NCBI GenBank assembly: GCA_963805645.1
Contig: CAWDVA010000005.1
Coordinates: forward strand, 310,001 to 374,000
From: CAVXEH01 sp963805645
GTDB taxonomy: Bacteria; Chloroflexota; Limnocylindria; QHBO01
Length of the DNA stretch: 64,000 nucleotides
Direction: 5' to 3'
In this document: piece after piece, positions 8,382 through 17,695 of the stretch
How positions within the stretch are numbered: position 1 is the first letter of the stretch
Layout: every line of letters begins with the position of its first letter
Notes under the pieces: model-generated
Told to the model about the DNA's origin: nothing
Databases searched by the model: none
The model's input: only the letters and a program-made list of their open reading frames with translations
Position numbers and translations under genes: made by a program

Positions 8382-10892
8382 CTACTCCCGCTCGAGACCC
8401 GCGTACGCCGCGATGAGACGCTTCACCCCCTGGCCGACGAATGCGACCGTGACCTCCTCGTCGCCCTTCACGATCCGGGATGAGACCACGATCCCCTCAC
8501 CAAAGCGTCGGTGTCGGACGCGGTCCCCCGCGCGCCAGCCCGGCGCGGCGGGCTCCTCCCCCCCGGGAACGCCCGCGGCCTCGAACGTTCCGCTTCCGAG
8601 GTCCGCCCCCGCGCCTGCCGCGTACCCCGCACCGGCGACCCGATCGCGCGCGGCGTCCAGTGCTCGTCCGGCCCGGCTCACGGGCGGCGCCGACAGATCC
8701 GGCAGGTTCACGGGACGCAGGGGTTCGTTGCGGGGCGAACGCCGCGGCGAGCGGTACCCACCGGGCAGCCAGTCGCCGTCGTCGTCGATGCCGCGTCGCT
8801 CGCCCCACCCCCGCCGGAACGGCGCTGCAGCCCGCTCCGCGGTCAGGAGCTCTTCGGGGAGCTCCGCCAGGAATCGCGACGGCTCGCTCATGGCGCCCAC
8901 CCCCCAGGTGGCACGGTGGTTGGCGTGCACCAGGTAGAGGCGATCCTTGGCTCGCGTCATGCCCACGTAGGCGAGCCGACGCTCCTCCTCGAGCTCGCGC
9001 TCGTCCTCGAGCGCCCGACGGTGCGGCAGCAGGCCCTCCTCGAGCCCCACGATGAAGACGACCGGGAACTCCAGGCCCTTCGCCGCGTGCAGGGTGATGA
9101 GCGTGACCCGATCTGGCCGGTCCTCCAGCGTGTCCTGGTCGCTGACGAGCGCCACCTCCTCAAGGAAGCGCGCCAGCCCCTCCGGCGGGGCGATCTCGTC
9201 GAACTCGGCCGCGTGGTTGCGCAGCTCCATCACGTTCGCCCAGCGGTCGGCGCCGTCGTCGGTCCCGTCGTTCACCGCTTCCCGGAGCCCCGATCGCTCC
9301 ACGGCGGCGTCGAAGACGGCGGAGGGCGGTCCGGTGCGTGCCAGCTCCATGAGCGGGCGCATGATCGCCACGAAGGCGGCGAGGGATGCGCGCGAGCGGG
9401 CGGCGAGGTTCGGGTTGTCGCCGGACGCCTCCACCGCGGCCCACAGGGTCGTCCCGTGCGACTCCGCCCAGGCCCGCAGCTCCTCGACCGTCTTGGCGCC
9501 CACGCCCCGAGCGGGAACGTTCACCACTCGCTCCAGCGCCACGCGGTCGGCCGGGTTCCGCGCCAGCCGCACGTAGCCAAGCGCGTCCTTCACCTCGCGG
9601 CGCTCGTAGAAGCGGGTCCCGCCCACGAGCTGGTACGGGATCCCGAAGCGCATGAACGCCTCCTCCAGGACGCGGCTCTGGGCGTTGATCCGGTAGGTGA
9701 TCGCGATCTCGCCGTAGCGGAGGGCCCCGTCGTCGTCATCGGCCCGGCTGGTGAGCAGCCTGGTCATGGACCCGCTCGCCGCTCCCCCGGTGAGCCGCTC
9801 GACCTGGCGGGCGACGAACTCCGCCTCCTCGTACTCGTTGTAGGCATCGAAGACGGTGATGCTCGTCCCGGACCCGCGGTCGGTCCAGAGCTTCTTGTCC
9901 TTGCGCCCCTCGTTGCGGCTCACGACCGCGTGGGCCGCGTCCAGGATGGTCTGGGTCGAGCGGTAGTTCTGCTCCAGCTTCACGACGTGGGCATCGGGGT
10001 AGTCGGCCTCGAAGTCCAGGATGTTGCGCAGGTCGGCGCCGCGCCACGAGTAGATGCTCTGGTCGTCGTCGCCCACCACCGCGAGGTTGTGGTGCTTCGC
10101 CGCGAGATGCCGGCAGATGAGGTACTGGGCCCGGTTCGTGTCCTGGTACTCGTCGACGAGAACCTGCTGCCAGCGGTTCTGGTACCTCGCCAGCACGTCG
10201 GGGTGCTGCTCGAAGAGGAAGACCACGCGCATCAGGAGGTCATCGAAGTCGACCGCGTCGTCCTCCGCCAGCTGGGACTGGTAGGCATCGTAGACGCGGG
10301 CTGCGGTCTCCTCGTAGAAGTTCCCCGCCTGCTTTCGGGCCGTGGCGACATCGGCCAGCTCGTCCTTGCGCTGGCCGATCCATGCCAGCATCCCGTTGGG
10401 ACTGAAGCGCTTCTCGTCCAGGTCCAGCCCGCGCAGCACCTGCTTCACCAGGGCCACCTGGTCGGCCCGGTCGTAGATGGTGAAGCTCCGCGTCAGGCCG
10501 ATGGCGCCGCCGTCGCGGCGCAGGATGCGCGCGCAGACGGCGTGGAAGGTCCCGATGGTCGCCTCGCGCGCTTCCTCGTCGCCGATCAGCGCCGCGATCC
10601 GCTCGCGCATCTCGTTGGCGGCCTTGTTCGTGAACGTGACGGCCAGGACCTGCCAGGGCTTGAACCCGGTGGCGACGAGGTACGCGACGCGGTGCGCAAG
10701 CACCCGCGTCTTGCCGCTGCCCGCCCCCGCCAGGATCAGGAGGGGGCCCTTGATGTGCTCCACCGCCTCGCGCTGCGGCGGGTTGAGGCGCGCCAGCACG
10801 GCCGCCAGGCGCTCGGCACGGGCGGCATCGGCGCCCGAGGGTCTGGGCGTGGGGGCAGCAGGTGGGCGGGTGAGCTGGCGTCTTGCGGGCAT
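8382..10892 (-). CDS. pcrA: ATP-dependent DNA helicase PcrA/UvrD
   Basis: An 836-residue superfamily 1A helicase acting in repair and replication-fork processing. Motifs appear in order: Walker A GAGSGKT with Lys61, motif Ia TFTNKAANEM, Walker B VLVDEYQDTN, motif III GDDDQSIYSWRG, QNYRST, and the late motifs TLHAAKGLEF and YVGMTRA. The C-terminus (last about 55 residues, WRAGDRVRHRRFGEGIV) is the Tudor-like PcrA tail that contacts RNA polymerase. ATG 10892 is used because upstream in-frame codons overlap the divergent regulator's promoter. A TAGAATCGG core lies 10 nt upstream. Confidence 0.96.
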   Translation of the reverse strand: MPARRQLTRPPAAPTPRPSGADAARAERLAAVLARLNPPQREAVEHIKGPLLILAGAGSGKTRVLAHRVAYLVATGFKPWQVLAVTFTNKAANEMRERIAALIGDEEAREATIGTFHAVCARILRRDGGAIGLTRSFTIYDRADQVALVKQVLRGLDLDEKRFSPNGMLAWIGQRKDELADVATARKQAGNFYEETAARVYDAYQSQLAEDDAVDFDDLLMRVVFLFEQHPDVLARYQNRWQQVLVDEYQDTNRAQYLICRHLAAKHHNLAVVGDDDQSIYSWRGADLRNILDFEADYPDAHVVKLEQNYRSTQTILDAAHAVVSRNEGRKDKKLWTDRGSGTSITVFDAYNEYEEAEFVARQVERLTGGAASGSMTRLLTSRADDDDGALRYGEIAITYRINAQSRVLEEAFMRFGIPYQLVGGTRFYERREVKDALGYVRLARNPADRVALERVVNVPARGVGAKTVEELRAWAESHGTTLWAAVEASGDNPNLAARSRASLAAFVAIMRPLMELARTGPPSAVFDAAVERSGLREAVNDGTDDGADRWANVMELRNHAAEFDEIAPPEGLARFLEEVALVSDQDTLEDRPDRVTLITLHAAKGLEFPVVFIVGLEEGLLPHRRALEDERELEEERRLAYVGMTRAKDRLYLVHANHRATWGVGAMSEPSRFLAELPEELLTAERAAAPFRRGWGERRGIDDDGDWLPGGYRSPRRSPRNEPLRPVNLPDLSAPPVSRAGRALDAARDRVAGAGYAAGAGADLGSGTFEAAGVPGGEEPAAPGWRAGDRVRHRRFGEGIVVSSRIVKGDEEVTVAFVGQGVKRLIAAYAGLERE

Positions 10893-10902
10893 CGGGTCAC
10901 CG

Positions 10903-10908
10903 ATTCTA
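10903..10908 (-). promoter_or_regulatory. -10 element for pcrA
   Basis: TAGAAT followed by CGG on the minus strand, 10 nt before the pcrA ATG; the same core as at ligA, metG and ftsZ. Confidence 0.45.
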
Positions 10909-11042
10909 GCGACCTCCGCACCGATGGCCCCGGGGGGTCGAGCGACGGCCGATCCGCGCCGCGGGCGCACCGACCGCGCGGCCCCGACGCGTCCCGGTGA
11001 AGGGCACCCACGATGCTGCCAGCCGGTGACAGTATTGCGGGG

Positions 11043-11048
11043 TACCAT
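11043..11048 (+). promoter_or_regulatory. -10 element for the WYL regulator (leaderless)
   Basis: TACCAT, then 6 nt, then the GTG at 11055. This spacing supports both a leaderless transcript and the choice of GTG as start. Confidence 0.4.
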
Positions 11049-11054
11049 GGCGTG

Positions 11055-12035
11055 GTGCGCTCGAGCCGCCTGCTCTCCATCCTGCTCCTCCTCCAGACCC
11101 GCGGCCGCATGACGGCCCGCGAGCTCGCCACCGAGCTCGAGGTCTCCATCCGCACCATCTATCGCGACGTGGACTCCCTCTCCGAGGCGGGCGTCCCGCT
11201 CTACGGCGACCGCGGGCCGGCCGGTGGGTACCAGCTCATCGACGGGTACCGGACGCGCCTCACCGGACTCACCATGGACGAGGCGGGGACCATCTTCCTG
11301 GCGGGAATGCCCGGCCCGGCCGCCGACCTGGGGCTCGGCACGATCCTGGCAACTGCCCAGCTCAAGCTGCTCGCCGCGCTGCCGACCGAGCTGCGGGCAC
11401 GCGCCGGGCGGATCCGCGAGCGTTTCCACCTCGACGCTCCCGGCTGGTTCCGCAGCGCGGACCAGGCTCCCCAGCTGGCGACCGTGGCGCAGGCTGTCTG
11501 GAACCAGCGCCGGCTTCGGGTCCGCTACCTCCGACCGACCGAAGAGCCGGACCGGATCCTCGATCCGCTGGGGGTGGTGCTCAAGAGCGGCGTCTGGTAC
11601 CTGGTCGCGCTCCGCAACGGAGAGCCACGGACGTATCGCGTCTCGCGGATCGGGTCAGCCGAGGCGCTCGACGAGCGGTTCGAGCGTCCACCGGACTTCG
11701 ACCTGGCGGCGTACTGGACCGCCTCGACCCAGGCCTACGAGCGCGGCTTACCGCGGATCGAGGCCACCGTGCGCGTCGACCCCGAGCGGCTCGATCTGCT
11801 GGCGACGCTCGTCGGCGGCGGGGCCGTGGACGAGGCGGAACGCCTCCCGAACGACGAGGATCCGGACGGATGGCTCCACCTTCGGATGGCGGTCGATTGG
11901 CCACAGGACGCGGCAGCTCGGCTGGTCGGGATGGGAAGCGCGATGGAGGTGCTCCGGCCAGCAGAGCTGCGCACCGAGGTCGTCGACCTGGCCCGCGGCT
12001 CGCTGGCCCGTCATGGCGCTCCTGCCAAGCGGTGA
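11055..12035 (+). CDS. HTH/WYL-domain transcriptional regulator
   Basis: A 326-residue YafY-type regulator. An N-terminal DeoR-like helix-turn-helix occupies about residues 1-60 (RMTARELATELEVSIRTIYRDV), followed by the GxxGGYQL wing. A WYL domain covers about 120-210, with DPLGVVLKSGVWYLVA. A WCX extension finishes the protein. WYL proteins sense ligands such as nucleic acids or nucleotides; the target here is unknown. GTG 11055 is chosen because the TACCAT -10 element is exactly 6 nt away and the homology starts there (VRSSRLLSILLLLQ). It is divergent from pcrA, so a role in DNA-damage regulation is possible but speculative. Confidence 0.88.
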   Translation: MRSSRLLSILLLLQTRGRMTARELATELEVSIRTIYRDVDSLSEAGVPLYGDRGPAGGYQLIDGYRTRLTGLTMDEAGTIFLAGMPGPAADLGLGTILATAQLKLLAALPTELRARAGRIRERFHLDAPGWFRSADQAPQLATVAQAVWNQRRLRVRYLRPTEEPDRILDPLGVVLKSGVWYLVALRNGEPRTYRVSRIGSAEALDERFERPPDFDLAAYWTASTQAYERGLPRIEATVRVDPERLDLLATLVGGGAVDEAERLPNDEDPDGWLHLRMAVDWPQDAAARLVGMGSAMEVLRPAELRTEVVDLARGSLARHGAPAKR

Positions 12036-12199
12036 GTGCGACCGCTCACCGGCCACGCGCCCTGCGCTCACGGAGCGCTGGGGCGACCACAGGGCTATGG
12101 CGGCGGCGCCCGGCGAGCAGGGCCCGTACCCTCAGCAGGTGACGGACCTCGCGCTCCCGCTCGTCGGCCAGGAGACGGTACAGATCGCTTGAGAACATT

Positions 12200-12252
12200 G
12201 GTTCGACTCATCCTCGCTCGGTCGGCTTTGCCGACAGGCTACCGGTCGAACC
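12200..12252. terminator. Nested stem-loop between convergent genes
   Basis: Outer arms GGTTCGAC (12200-12207) and GTCGAACC (12245-12252) enclose an inner hairpin GTCGGC-TTT-GCCGAC (12221-12235). It lies in the 257-bp gap between two converging genes and could terminate both, though it has no clear T run. The rest of the gap shows no gene. Confidence 0.35.
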
Positions 12253-12292
12253 TGACACTTCCCGTCATGTACTCCGAGGACCCGCGAGCGAC

Positions 12293-12949
12293 CTACCAGG
12301 CAATCTCCTCGACCGGCTGCCGGATGATGGTCCGCGTGCGCTCGGGTGCCTCGGATGGCGCACTCAGGTAGATCTCGTGGTGGCACCCGCGCGCCCGGAG
12401 ACCCGCGGCGACCATCGCGTCGTGCAGGCGGGACGCCGTCGGGTACTCCGCGTCGTATGGGCCCACGTGCAGGATCTGCGCCGACTCTCCCTCCAGCCAG
12501 CCCTTGCAGGCCAGCCGGGCCAATGCCTCGGTCGGCGCCGTCCCCCGCCGGCCCGCCTCCTCGATGGCGGCCTCGATCTCCTCGTCAGTGGCTTCCTCGG
12601 GCGTGACGAGCAGCAGGCGCCAGCGCATGGGGATGACGCTGCCTTCCGACGCGAACCGCTCGAGCGGGATCGGCTCGGGCCGGTCCATCCAGTAGACCCC
12701 CTCGAGCATGCCCACGGGCACGGACACGCCGCGGCCCTTCAGGGCGAAGTGCAGGGTGTAGCCCACCGCATACAGCGCACCGATGGCGGCCTGGAAATCG
12801 TCCGAGCCGGGGACGGCGTCCCCCTCGATGGCGAGGTATCGACGGTACGGGACATAGACGAACCGGGTCCGGTCGGCATCGGCGGCCAGGAGGTCCTCCC
12901 AGTGCTCGGGATGCTCGAACTCGACCACGGGCTGCGCGGTGATGGTCAT
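12293..12949 (-). CDS. GyrI-like small-molecule-binding protein
   Basis: A 218-residue stand-alone GyrI-like/SOUL-fold protein, similar to the effector-binding half of multidrug regulators but with no DNA-binding domain. Typical blocks are FVYVPYRRYLAIEGDAVPG near the N-terminus, YWMDRPEPIPLERF in the middle, ILHVGPYDAEYPT and a HHEIYLSAP end. ATG 12949 is preferred over the ATG at 12985 because GAGAAGG lies just upstream of it. Relatives in Gram-positives hydrolyse or sequester hydrophobic cyclopropanoid compounds; the ligand here is unknown. Confidence 0.8.
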   Translation of the reverse strand: MTITAQPVVEFEHPEHWEDLLAADADRTRFVYVPYRRYLAIEGDAVPGSDDFQAAIGALYAVGYTLHFALKGRGVSVPVGMLEGVYWMDRPEPIPLERFASEGSVIPMRWRLLLVTPEEATDEEIEAAIEEAGRRGTAPTEALARLACKGWLEGESAQILHVGPYDAEYPTASRLHDAMVAAGLRARGCHHEIYLSAPSEAPERTRTIIRQPVEEIAW

Positions 12950-13051
12950 GGCGGCCTTCTCGTGCGGGTCCTGGTGGCCCAGCATGGTTCCGATCACCGC
13001 ATTCACCAGTGCCGGACGGACCGATTCTGGGCGCAAGACGGACCGGGGGGC

Positions 13052-13057
13052 TAGCAT
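13052..13057 (+). promoter_or_regulatory. -10 element for nitroreductase (leaderless)
   Basis: TAGCAT, 6 nt (CGAGGG), then ATG at 13064. It matches the gatC promoter in both sequence and spacing. Confidence 0.5.
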
Positions 13058-13063
13058 CGAGGG

Positions 13064-13609
13064 ATGAGCAACGACGACGCGATTGACCGAATCGGATTCC
13101 TCAAGCATCTGCGCCAGGTGCGCTCCTTCGGCGCCACCCCCGTCTCCGAGGAGGCGCTGGCCGACATCCTCGAGGTGGCCCGCTGGACCGGCAGCTCCCA
13201 GAACCAGCAGGAGTGGCAGCTCGTCGTGGTGACCGACCCGGAGACGCTCCGACAGCTGGGCGAGGCCAGCCCCAGCGCGGGACACCTCGCCCGGGCACCG
13301 CTCGCGATCGTGATCGTGATGCCCGGAGAGCGGCGGATCACCGACGCCTTCGACGAGGGCCGCATCGCGGAGCGGATCATGCTCGCCGCCACCGCCCACG
13401 GCCTGGGCTGCGGCATGGCCTGGGTCGTTGCCAGCGAGGGAGCGGTCAAGGAGCTCCTCCGCGTTCCAAGCGAGCGCAAGGTGCGCACGGCGATCGCCAT
13501 CGGCACGCCTGATGCCGCCCGTCGCAGGCGCAAGGCTGCACCCGGCACCGCGCGCCGCCCCGTCAACGAGACCGTCCACTACGAGCGGTGGGGCGCTCGG
13601 CGAACGTGA
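13064..13609 (+). CDS. Nitroreductase-family FMN oxidoreductase
   Basis: A 181-residue FMN-dependent oxidoreductase of the nitroreductase fold. FMN-contact segments are visible: RQVRSFG near the N-terminus (Arg-x-Phe type), GSSQNQQEWQLVVV around residue 45 (the PSxxNxQPW position), and GLGCGMAWV around 115. The physiological substrate is unknown (quinones, nitro compounds or flavins). The TGA stop is embedded in the GTGA that starts the downstream methyltransferase, so the two are translationally coupled. Confidence 0.85.
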   Translation: MSNDDAIDRIGFLKHLRQVRSFGATPVSEEALADILEVARWTGSSQNQQEWQLVVVTDPETLRQLGEASPSAGHLARAPLAIVIVMPGERRITDAFDEGRIAERIMLAATAHGLGCGMAWVVASEGAVKELLRVPSERKVRTAIAIGTPDAARRRRKAAPGTARRPVNETVHYERWGARRT

Positions 13610-14343
13610 GCCTCCGCGATGCGTGGGAGGCGGAGGCACGCAGCTGGATCGCGTGGGCGCGAGCGCCCGGCCATGACAGCTACTGGCGCTTCCACCGGGA
13701 CCGGTTCCTGCCGCTGCTCCCGCCACCGGCGGGCCCGACCCTCGACGTCGGCTGCGGCGAGGGCCGGCTGACGCGTGACCTGCGCGATCGCGGGTACGAC
13801 GTCACCGGCATGGACGCCTCGCCGACCCTGCTGGCGGCCGCCCGCGACGCGGATCACGACGGCCGGTACATCGAGGCCGACGCCGCACGGCTGCCCGTTG
13901 CGGACGCGTCCGCGGCGCTCGTGGTGGCATTCATGTCCCTCCAGGACGTCGACGACCTCGCCGGTGCGCTGGGCGAGGCGGCGAGGGTCCTGGCGCCCGG
14001 CGGTCACCTCTGCATGGCGATCGTCCACCCCATGACCTCCGCCGGAACCTTCATCGAGCGCACAGCCGATGCGCCGTTCGTGATCCGCGAGAGCTACTTC
14101 GAGCGCCGTCGGACCCGGGACACCTTCGAGCGCGACGGGCTGCGGATGACGTTTGCGTCAGAGCATCGGCCCCTGCAGGTGTACGCGGATGGCCTGGCTG
14201 CGGCGGGGCTTGTCATCGAGCGTCTGGCGGAGATCGCCGATTCGAGCGCACCACCCGGGGATCGGTGGCAGCGGATGCCCAGGTTCCTCCACCTGCGCGC
14301 GGTCAGGCCGGCCAGTGCATGGCGTCCGGGCGACAACGGCTGA
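13606..14343 (+). CDS. Class I SAM-dependent methyltransferase
   Basis: A 245-residue Rossmann-type methyltransferase. Motif I is LDVGCGEGRL, the acidic residue after strand 2 is in GMDASP, motif II region IEADAARLPV, and LAPGGHLCMAIVHP marks strand 5. The acceptor substrate is unknown. GTG 13606 is used because it overlaps the nitroreductase stop as GTGA, whereas the in-frame GTG at 13588 lies inside that gene. Confidence 0.82.
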   Translation: MSLRDAWEAEARSWIAWARAPGHDSYWRFHRDRFLPLLPPPAGPTLDVGCGEGRLTRDLRDRGYDVTGMDASPTLLAAARDADHDGRYIEADAARLPVADASAALVVAFMSLQDVDDLAGALGEAARVLAPGGHLCMAIVHPMTSAGTFIERTADAPFVIRESYFERRRTRDTFERDGLRMTFASEHRPLQVYADGLAAAGLVIERLAEIADSSAPPGDRWQRMPRFLHLRAVRPASAWRPGDNG

Positions 14344-14409
14344 CGCAGAGCCCGCGGCGGGTGCAGGCAGGGCATCGGCGCCTGACCTTCCCCTTCTCGG
14401 AGCCGCCGG

Positions 14410-14781
14410 TCAGTCCGCGCCCGAACCGCGTTCGGCGACCGGCCACAGCTCCACCTTCGCGCCGGGGTCGCTCAGGCTTGGCCACTCGAGTGCGATGCGG
14501 GTCGCCTCGTCGCGGTTCGCGGCTTCGAGGATCACGAAGCCGCCGACCAGCTCCTTGGCCTCGGCGAACGGGCCGTCGGTGACGAGCGCCTCCCCCTTGC
14601 GGCGTCGCAGAAGGCGGGCGGCCGCCCGCTGGCCGAGCTCCTCCCCGCCGCGGATCCGGGCCGCGTGGCGGGCGAACCAGGCCTCGTGGTCGCCCACAAA
14701 GGCCTGCTGCTCCTCGGTCGTCATTCGCTCCCAGCCAGCCGACCGCTCCGGGTCCGGGTAGGTGAACATCACGTATCGCAT
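14410..14781 (-). CDS. YCII-related (DGPF) domain protein
   Basis: A 123-residue protein of the YCII/DGPF family, with the family signature TDGPFAEAKELVGGF in the middle and MRYVMFTYPDPER at the N-terminus. Such proteins form dimers with a ferredoxin-like fold and often sit beside ECF sigma factors; their enzymatic role is unproven. ATG 14781 is supported by GGAGGTG 6 nt upstream. It converges with the methyltransferase gene. Confidence 0.85.
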   Translation of the reverse strand: MRYVMFTYPDPERSAGWERMTTEEQQAFVGDHEAWFARHAARIRGGEELGQRAAARLLRRRKGEALVTDGPFAEAKELVGGFVILEAANRDEATRIALEWPSLSDPGAKVELWPVAERGSGAD

Positions 14782-14874
14782 GGTCGGCACCTCCGGCCTC
14801 ATCACGCGCATCGGGCGCGTCCTCCACACCCTACGACGCGGGGGACGGGCCCGGATCGACGAACCGCGCCGCCG

Positions 14875-15819
14875 TCATTTCGTACCGGAGACCAGGATCG
14901 GCAGGCGCGCGGCCGCCAGGCGCTCCGTGAAGGCGTCGAATGCCGGGTGGCTGGTCATCGCGCAGACGACCACCACGTAGACGAACCCCAGCAGGGCATC
15001 CACCAGGTAGTGCTGGGCGAGGTAGACGATGGCGAACCAGACGAGCGCCGACCAGGCCAGCGCCGCCCAGGCCGCCCGCCGGCCCACCCGCGCCAGGAAG
15101 AAGGCTCCCACCAGTGGGAAGGCGGCGTGGAGCGACGGGAGGGCCGCCAGCTCGTTCCCCGACAGGTTGCCGTAGCCCCAGGCCGCCATCGGCACCAGCC
15201 GGAAGCCGTCGAGGACCTGCCTGGTGATGTCCGTGACGCCGATGGCGGTCCCGAACTGTCCCGCCAGGCGCGGGGGCGCCACCGGGAAGAGCAGCTGGGT
15301 GCCGTATCCGGCCAGGGCGATGATGACCATTGCCATCGCGTACCGGTAGTAGACCGATCGGCTGCGCCGCCAGATGAGCCAGCCGAAAACGACGGGCGCC
15401 ACGAAGTGGCCCAGGTAGATGGTGGTCGTGGCGACATCGAGGGCATTGACCGAGCCGACGGTGTGGAACGCCGCCTGGAGCGCCTCGCTCGGCGTGCGCC
15501 CGCCGAACAGGCCGCCGAACAGGCTCCGTTCGAGGCTCACGACGTCGGCAACATGGACGCGCGAGACGAGGTCTGCCGACAGGCCGCGCATCGCCTCCCA
15601 GGCGAGGGCGATGAGCCCGAACGGCAGGAGCTCACGGAGCACCGGCCGGTCGGCGAGCGCCGCGATGGCGATCATGCCGGCGACCACCAGCAGCAGGTCG
15701 GGGCTGAGCGTGCCACCGCGCACCAGCATCAGCAGGCCGACGTAGGCAAGCCACGCGACGACCGACAGCGCCACGAGCCGCCCCAGGGCGTGTGCCTCGC
15801 GGTCGACCTGTGCCTGCAT
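14875..15819 (-). CDS. PAP2-superfamily membrane phosphatase/transferase
   Basis: A 314-residue integral membrane protein with roughly seven hydrophobic segments. The C-terminal half carries the PAP2 motifs C2 (LPSLHAAFPL, His231) and C3 (QHYLVDALLG, His270/Asp274), with the arrangement seen in Aur1/inositol-phosphorylceramide-synthase-like proteins. These act on phosphorylated lipids such as phosphatidate, undecaprenyl diphosphate or phosphoinositides. A lipid or lipoglycan role in the cytoplasmic membrane is likely, but the substrate is not identifiable. Confidence 0.82.
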   Translation of the reverse strand: MQAQVDREAHALGRLVALSVVAWLAYVGLLMLVRGGTLSPDLLLVVAGMIAIAALADRPVLRELLPFGLIALAWEAMRGLSADLVSRVHVADVVSLERSLFGGLFGGRTPSEALQAAFHTVGSVNALDVATTTIYLGHFVAPVVFGWLIWRRSRSVYYRYAMAMVIIALAGYGTQLLFPVAPPRLAGQFGTAIGVTDITRQVLDGFRLVPMAAWGYGNLSGNELAALPSLHAAFPLVGAFFLARVGRRAAWAALAWSALVWFAIVYLAQHYLVDALLGFVYVVVVCAMTSHPAFDAFTERLAAARLPILVSGTK

Positions 15820-15957
15820 TGCGGGCCGCGGCCCTCCTCGAGCTCCGGCAAGCCGCCCGCACCAGCCCCCGCCCGGGCGGCCGATCGCCGTGCGGGGCCA
15901 CTCGCATCATCGCACCAACCGCGCGCCACGGGACCGGCGCCCCGCCTCGGACAGCGA

Positions 15958-15990
15958 ACGGCCCCGGCAGGTCGATCCCGCCGGGGCCGT
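15958..15990 (-). terminator. Strong GC hairpin after groEL
   Basis: An 11-bp perfect stem (ACGGCCCCGGC / GCCGGGGCCGT) with an 11-nt loop, 22 nt beyond the groEL stop. It has no T run, as is usual for very GC-rich genomes; the position supports termination of the groES-groEL transcript. Confidence 0.65.
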
Positions 15991-16011
15991 CGTGTGGCGC
16001 GTGGCCCGGGT

Positions 16012-17637
16012 CTAGTAGTCCATGCCGCCGGGCGGCATGCCGGGCATCTGGGCCTTCTCCTTCTCGGGAAGGTCGGTGATGATCGTCTCCGTGGTCAGGA
16101 GCAGCGCCGCGACCGACGCAGCGTTCTCGAGCGCGGAACGGGTCACCTTGGCCGGGTCGATGATGCCGGCCGCGAACATATCGGCGTACTCGCCCTTCTG
16201 GGCATCGTACCCGTGTCCGGGCTTCATCTTGCGGACCGCGTCGACGACGACCGAGCCTTCCTGGCCGGCGTTCTCCGCGATCTGGCGCAGCGGCTCCTCG
16301 AGCGCGCGGCGCAGGATGTTCACACCGACCGCCTCGTCACCCAGTGCCTCGACCTTGTCGAGCGCGGGGACGGCATGGACCAGGACGGAGCCGCCACCGG
16401 CGACCATTCCCTCCTCGATCCCCGCCCGGGCGGCGGAGAGGGCATCCTCGATGCGGTGCTTCTTCTCCTTGAGCTCGACCTCCGTGGCCGCGCCGACCTT
16501 CAGGACGGCGACGCCCCCGGAGAGCTTCGCGAGGCGCTCCTGGAGCTTCTCGCGGTCGAAGTCACTGGTGGTGTCCTCGATCTGGAGCTTGATCTGGCCG
16601 ATTCGGGCCTTGATCGCGTCCTCCGCACCCTTGCCGTCCACGATGGTGGTGGTGTCCTTGGTGGCCGTGACCCGACGAGCCTGGCCGAGATCCTCGAGCT
16701 GCACGCTGTCGAGCTTGCGGCCGACCTCCTCGCTGATCACCCGCGCCCCGGTCAGGACCGCGATGTCCTCGAGCATTGCCTTGCGGCGATCGCCGAAGCC
16801 CGGTGCCTTGACGGCGAGGACGTTCAGCGTGCCCTTCAGCTTGTTGACGACCAGCGTGGCGAGCGCCTCGCCGTCCACGTCCTCGGCAACGATCAGGAGG
16901 GGACGTCCCAGCGAGACGACCTTCTCGAGGGCGGGAAGGATGTCCGCCACCGCGCTGATCTTCTTGTCGGTGACGAGCAGGAAGGGGTTGTCGAGGGTGG
17001 CCTCCATGCGGCCACCGTCGTTCGAGGTGACCATGTAGGCGCTGACGTAGCCGCGGTCGAGCTGCATCCCCTCGACGTACTCGATCTCGAGCTTGAGGCC
17101 CTGCCCCTCCTCGACGGTGACCACGCCGTCCTTGCCGACCTTCTCCATCACCTCGGCAATCGTGTTGCCGATATCGGTGTCGCGCGCGCTGATGGAGGCG
17201 ATGTGGGCGATGTCGTCCCGGCTGTCGACCGGCTTGGTGAGGGTCTTGATCTCCTCGACCACCGACGCGACGCCGCGCTCGATTCCGCGCTTGAGACCCA
17301 TCGGGTTGGCCCCGGCGGTGACGTTCTTGAGTCCTTCGGTGATGATCGCCTGCGCCAGCACGATGCTCGTGGTGGTTCCGTCGCCGGCGACGTCGTTCGT
17401 CTTGGCGGCCACCTCCTCGAGGAGCTGGGCGCCCATGTTCTCGTAGGGATCTTCGAGCTCGATGTCGCGCGCGATGGTGACGCCGTCGTTCGTCATCGTC
17501 GGCGCACCGAACTTCTTGTCCAGGATCGCGTACCGGCCGCGCGGGCCCAGCGTGACCTTGACGGCCTCGGCCATCTTGTCGACGCCGCGCTTCAGCGCTC
17601 GACGCGCCTCCTCATCAAACAGCAGCTGCTTCGCCAC
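16012..17637 (-). CDS. groEL: 60-kDa chaperonin GroEL
   Basis: A 541-residue chaperonin that folds client proteins in a cage closed by GroES. The sequence has the usual N-terminus (MAKQLLFDEEARRALKRG), the ATP-binding GDGTTTS near residue 86, and a C-terminal GGM-type tail (MPGMPPGGMDY). It is the second gene of groES-groEL, 58 nt downstream of groES and read from the same CIRCE-controlled promoter. Confidence 0.99.
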   Translation of the reverse strand: MAKQLLFDEEARRALKRGVDKMAEAVKVTLGPRGRYAILDKKFGAPTMTNDGVTIARDIELEDPYENMGAQLLEEVAAKTNDVAGDGTTTSIVLAQAIITEGLKNVTAGANPMGLKRGIERGVASVVEEIKTLTKPVDSRDDIAHIASISARDTDIGNTIAEVMEKVGKDGVVTVEEGQGLKLEIEYVEGMQLDRGYVSAYMVTSNDGGRMEATLDNPFLLVTDKKISAVADILPALEKVVSLGRPLLIVAEDVDGEALATLVVNKLKGTLNVLAVKAPGFGDRRKAMLEDIAVLTGARVISEEVGRKLDSVQLEDLGQARRVTATKDTTTIVDGKGAEDAIKARIGQIKLQIEDTTSDFDREKLQERLAKLSGGVAVLKVGAATEVELKEKKHRIEDALSAARAGIEEGMVAGGGSVLVHAVPALDKVEALGDEAVGVNILRRALEEPLRQIAENAGQEGSVVVDAVRKMKPGHGYDAQKGEYADMFAAGIIDPAKVTRSALENAASVAALLLTTETIITDLPEKEKAQMPGMPPGGMDY

Positions 17638-17695
17638 GGGTGTCTGTTTCCTCCTTGATCAATCCACGGATGTCGTGATCGACGACCCGGGACGA

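Noticed and set aside
8511..11000. 829-codon open frame on the plus strand opposite pcrA
   Set aside because: Antisense shadow of pcrA with no recognisable motif; pcrA has all helicase motifs.
12950..13726. N-terminal extension of the GyrI-like gene through the nitroreductase
   Set aside because: The extension is antisense to a clear nitroreductase and has no homology; the ATG at 12949 has its own ribosome site.
14665..17658. 997-codon open frame on the plus strand opposite groEL
   Set aside because: Antisense shadow of groEL and the PAP2 gene; no ribosome site or domain.
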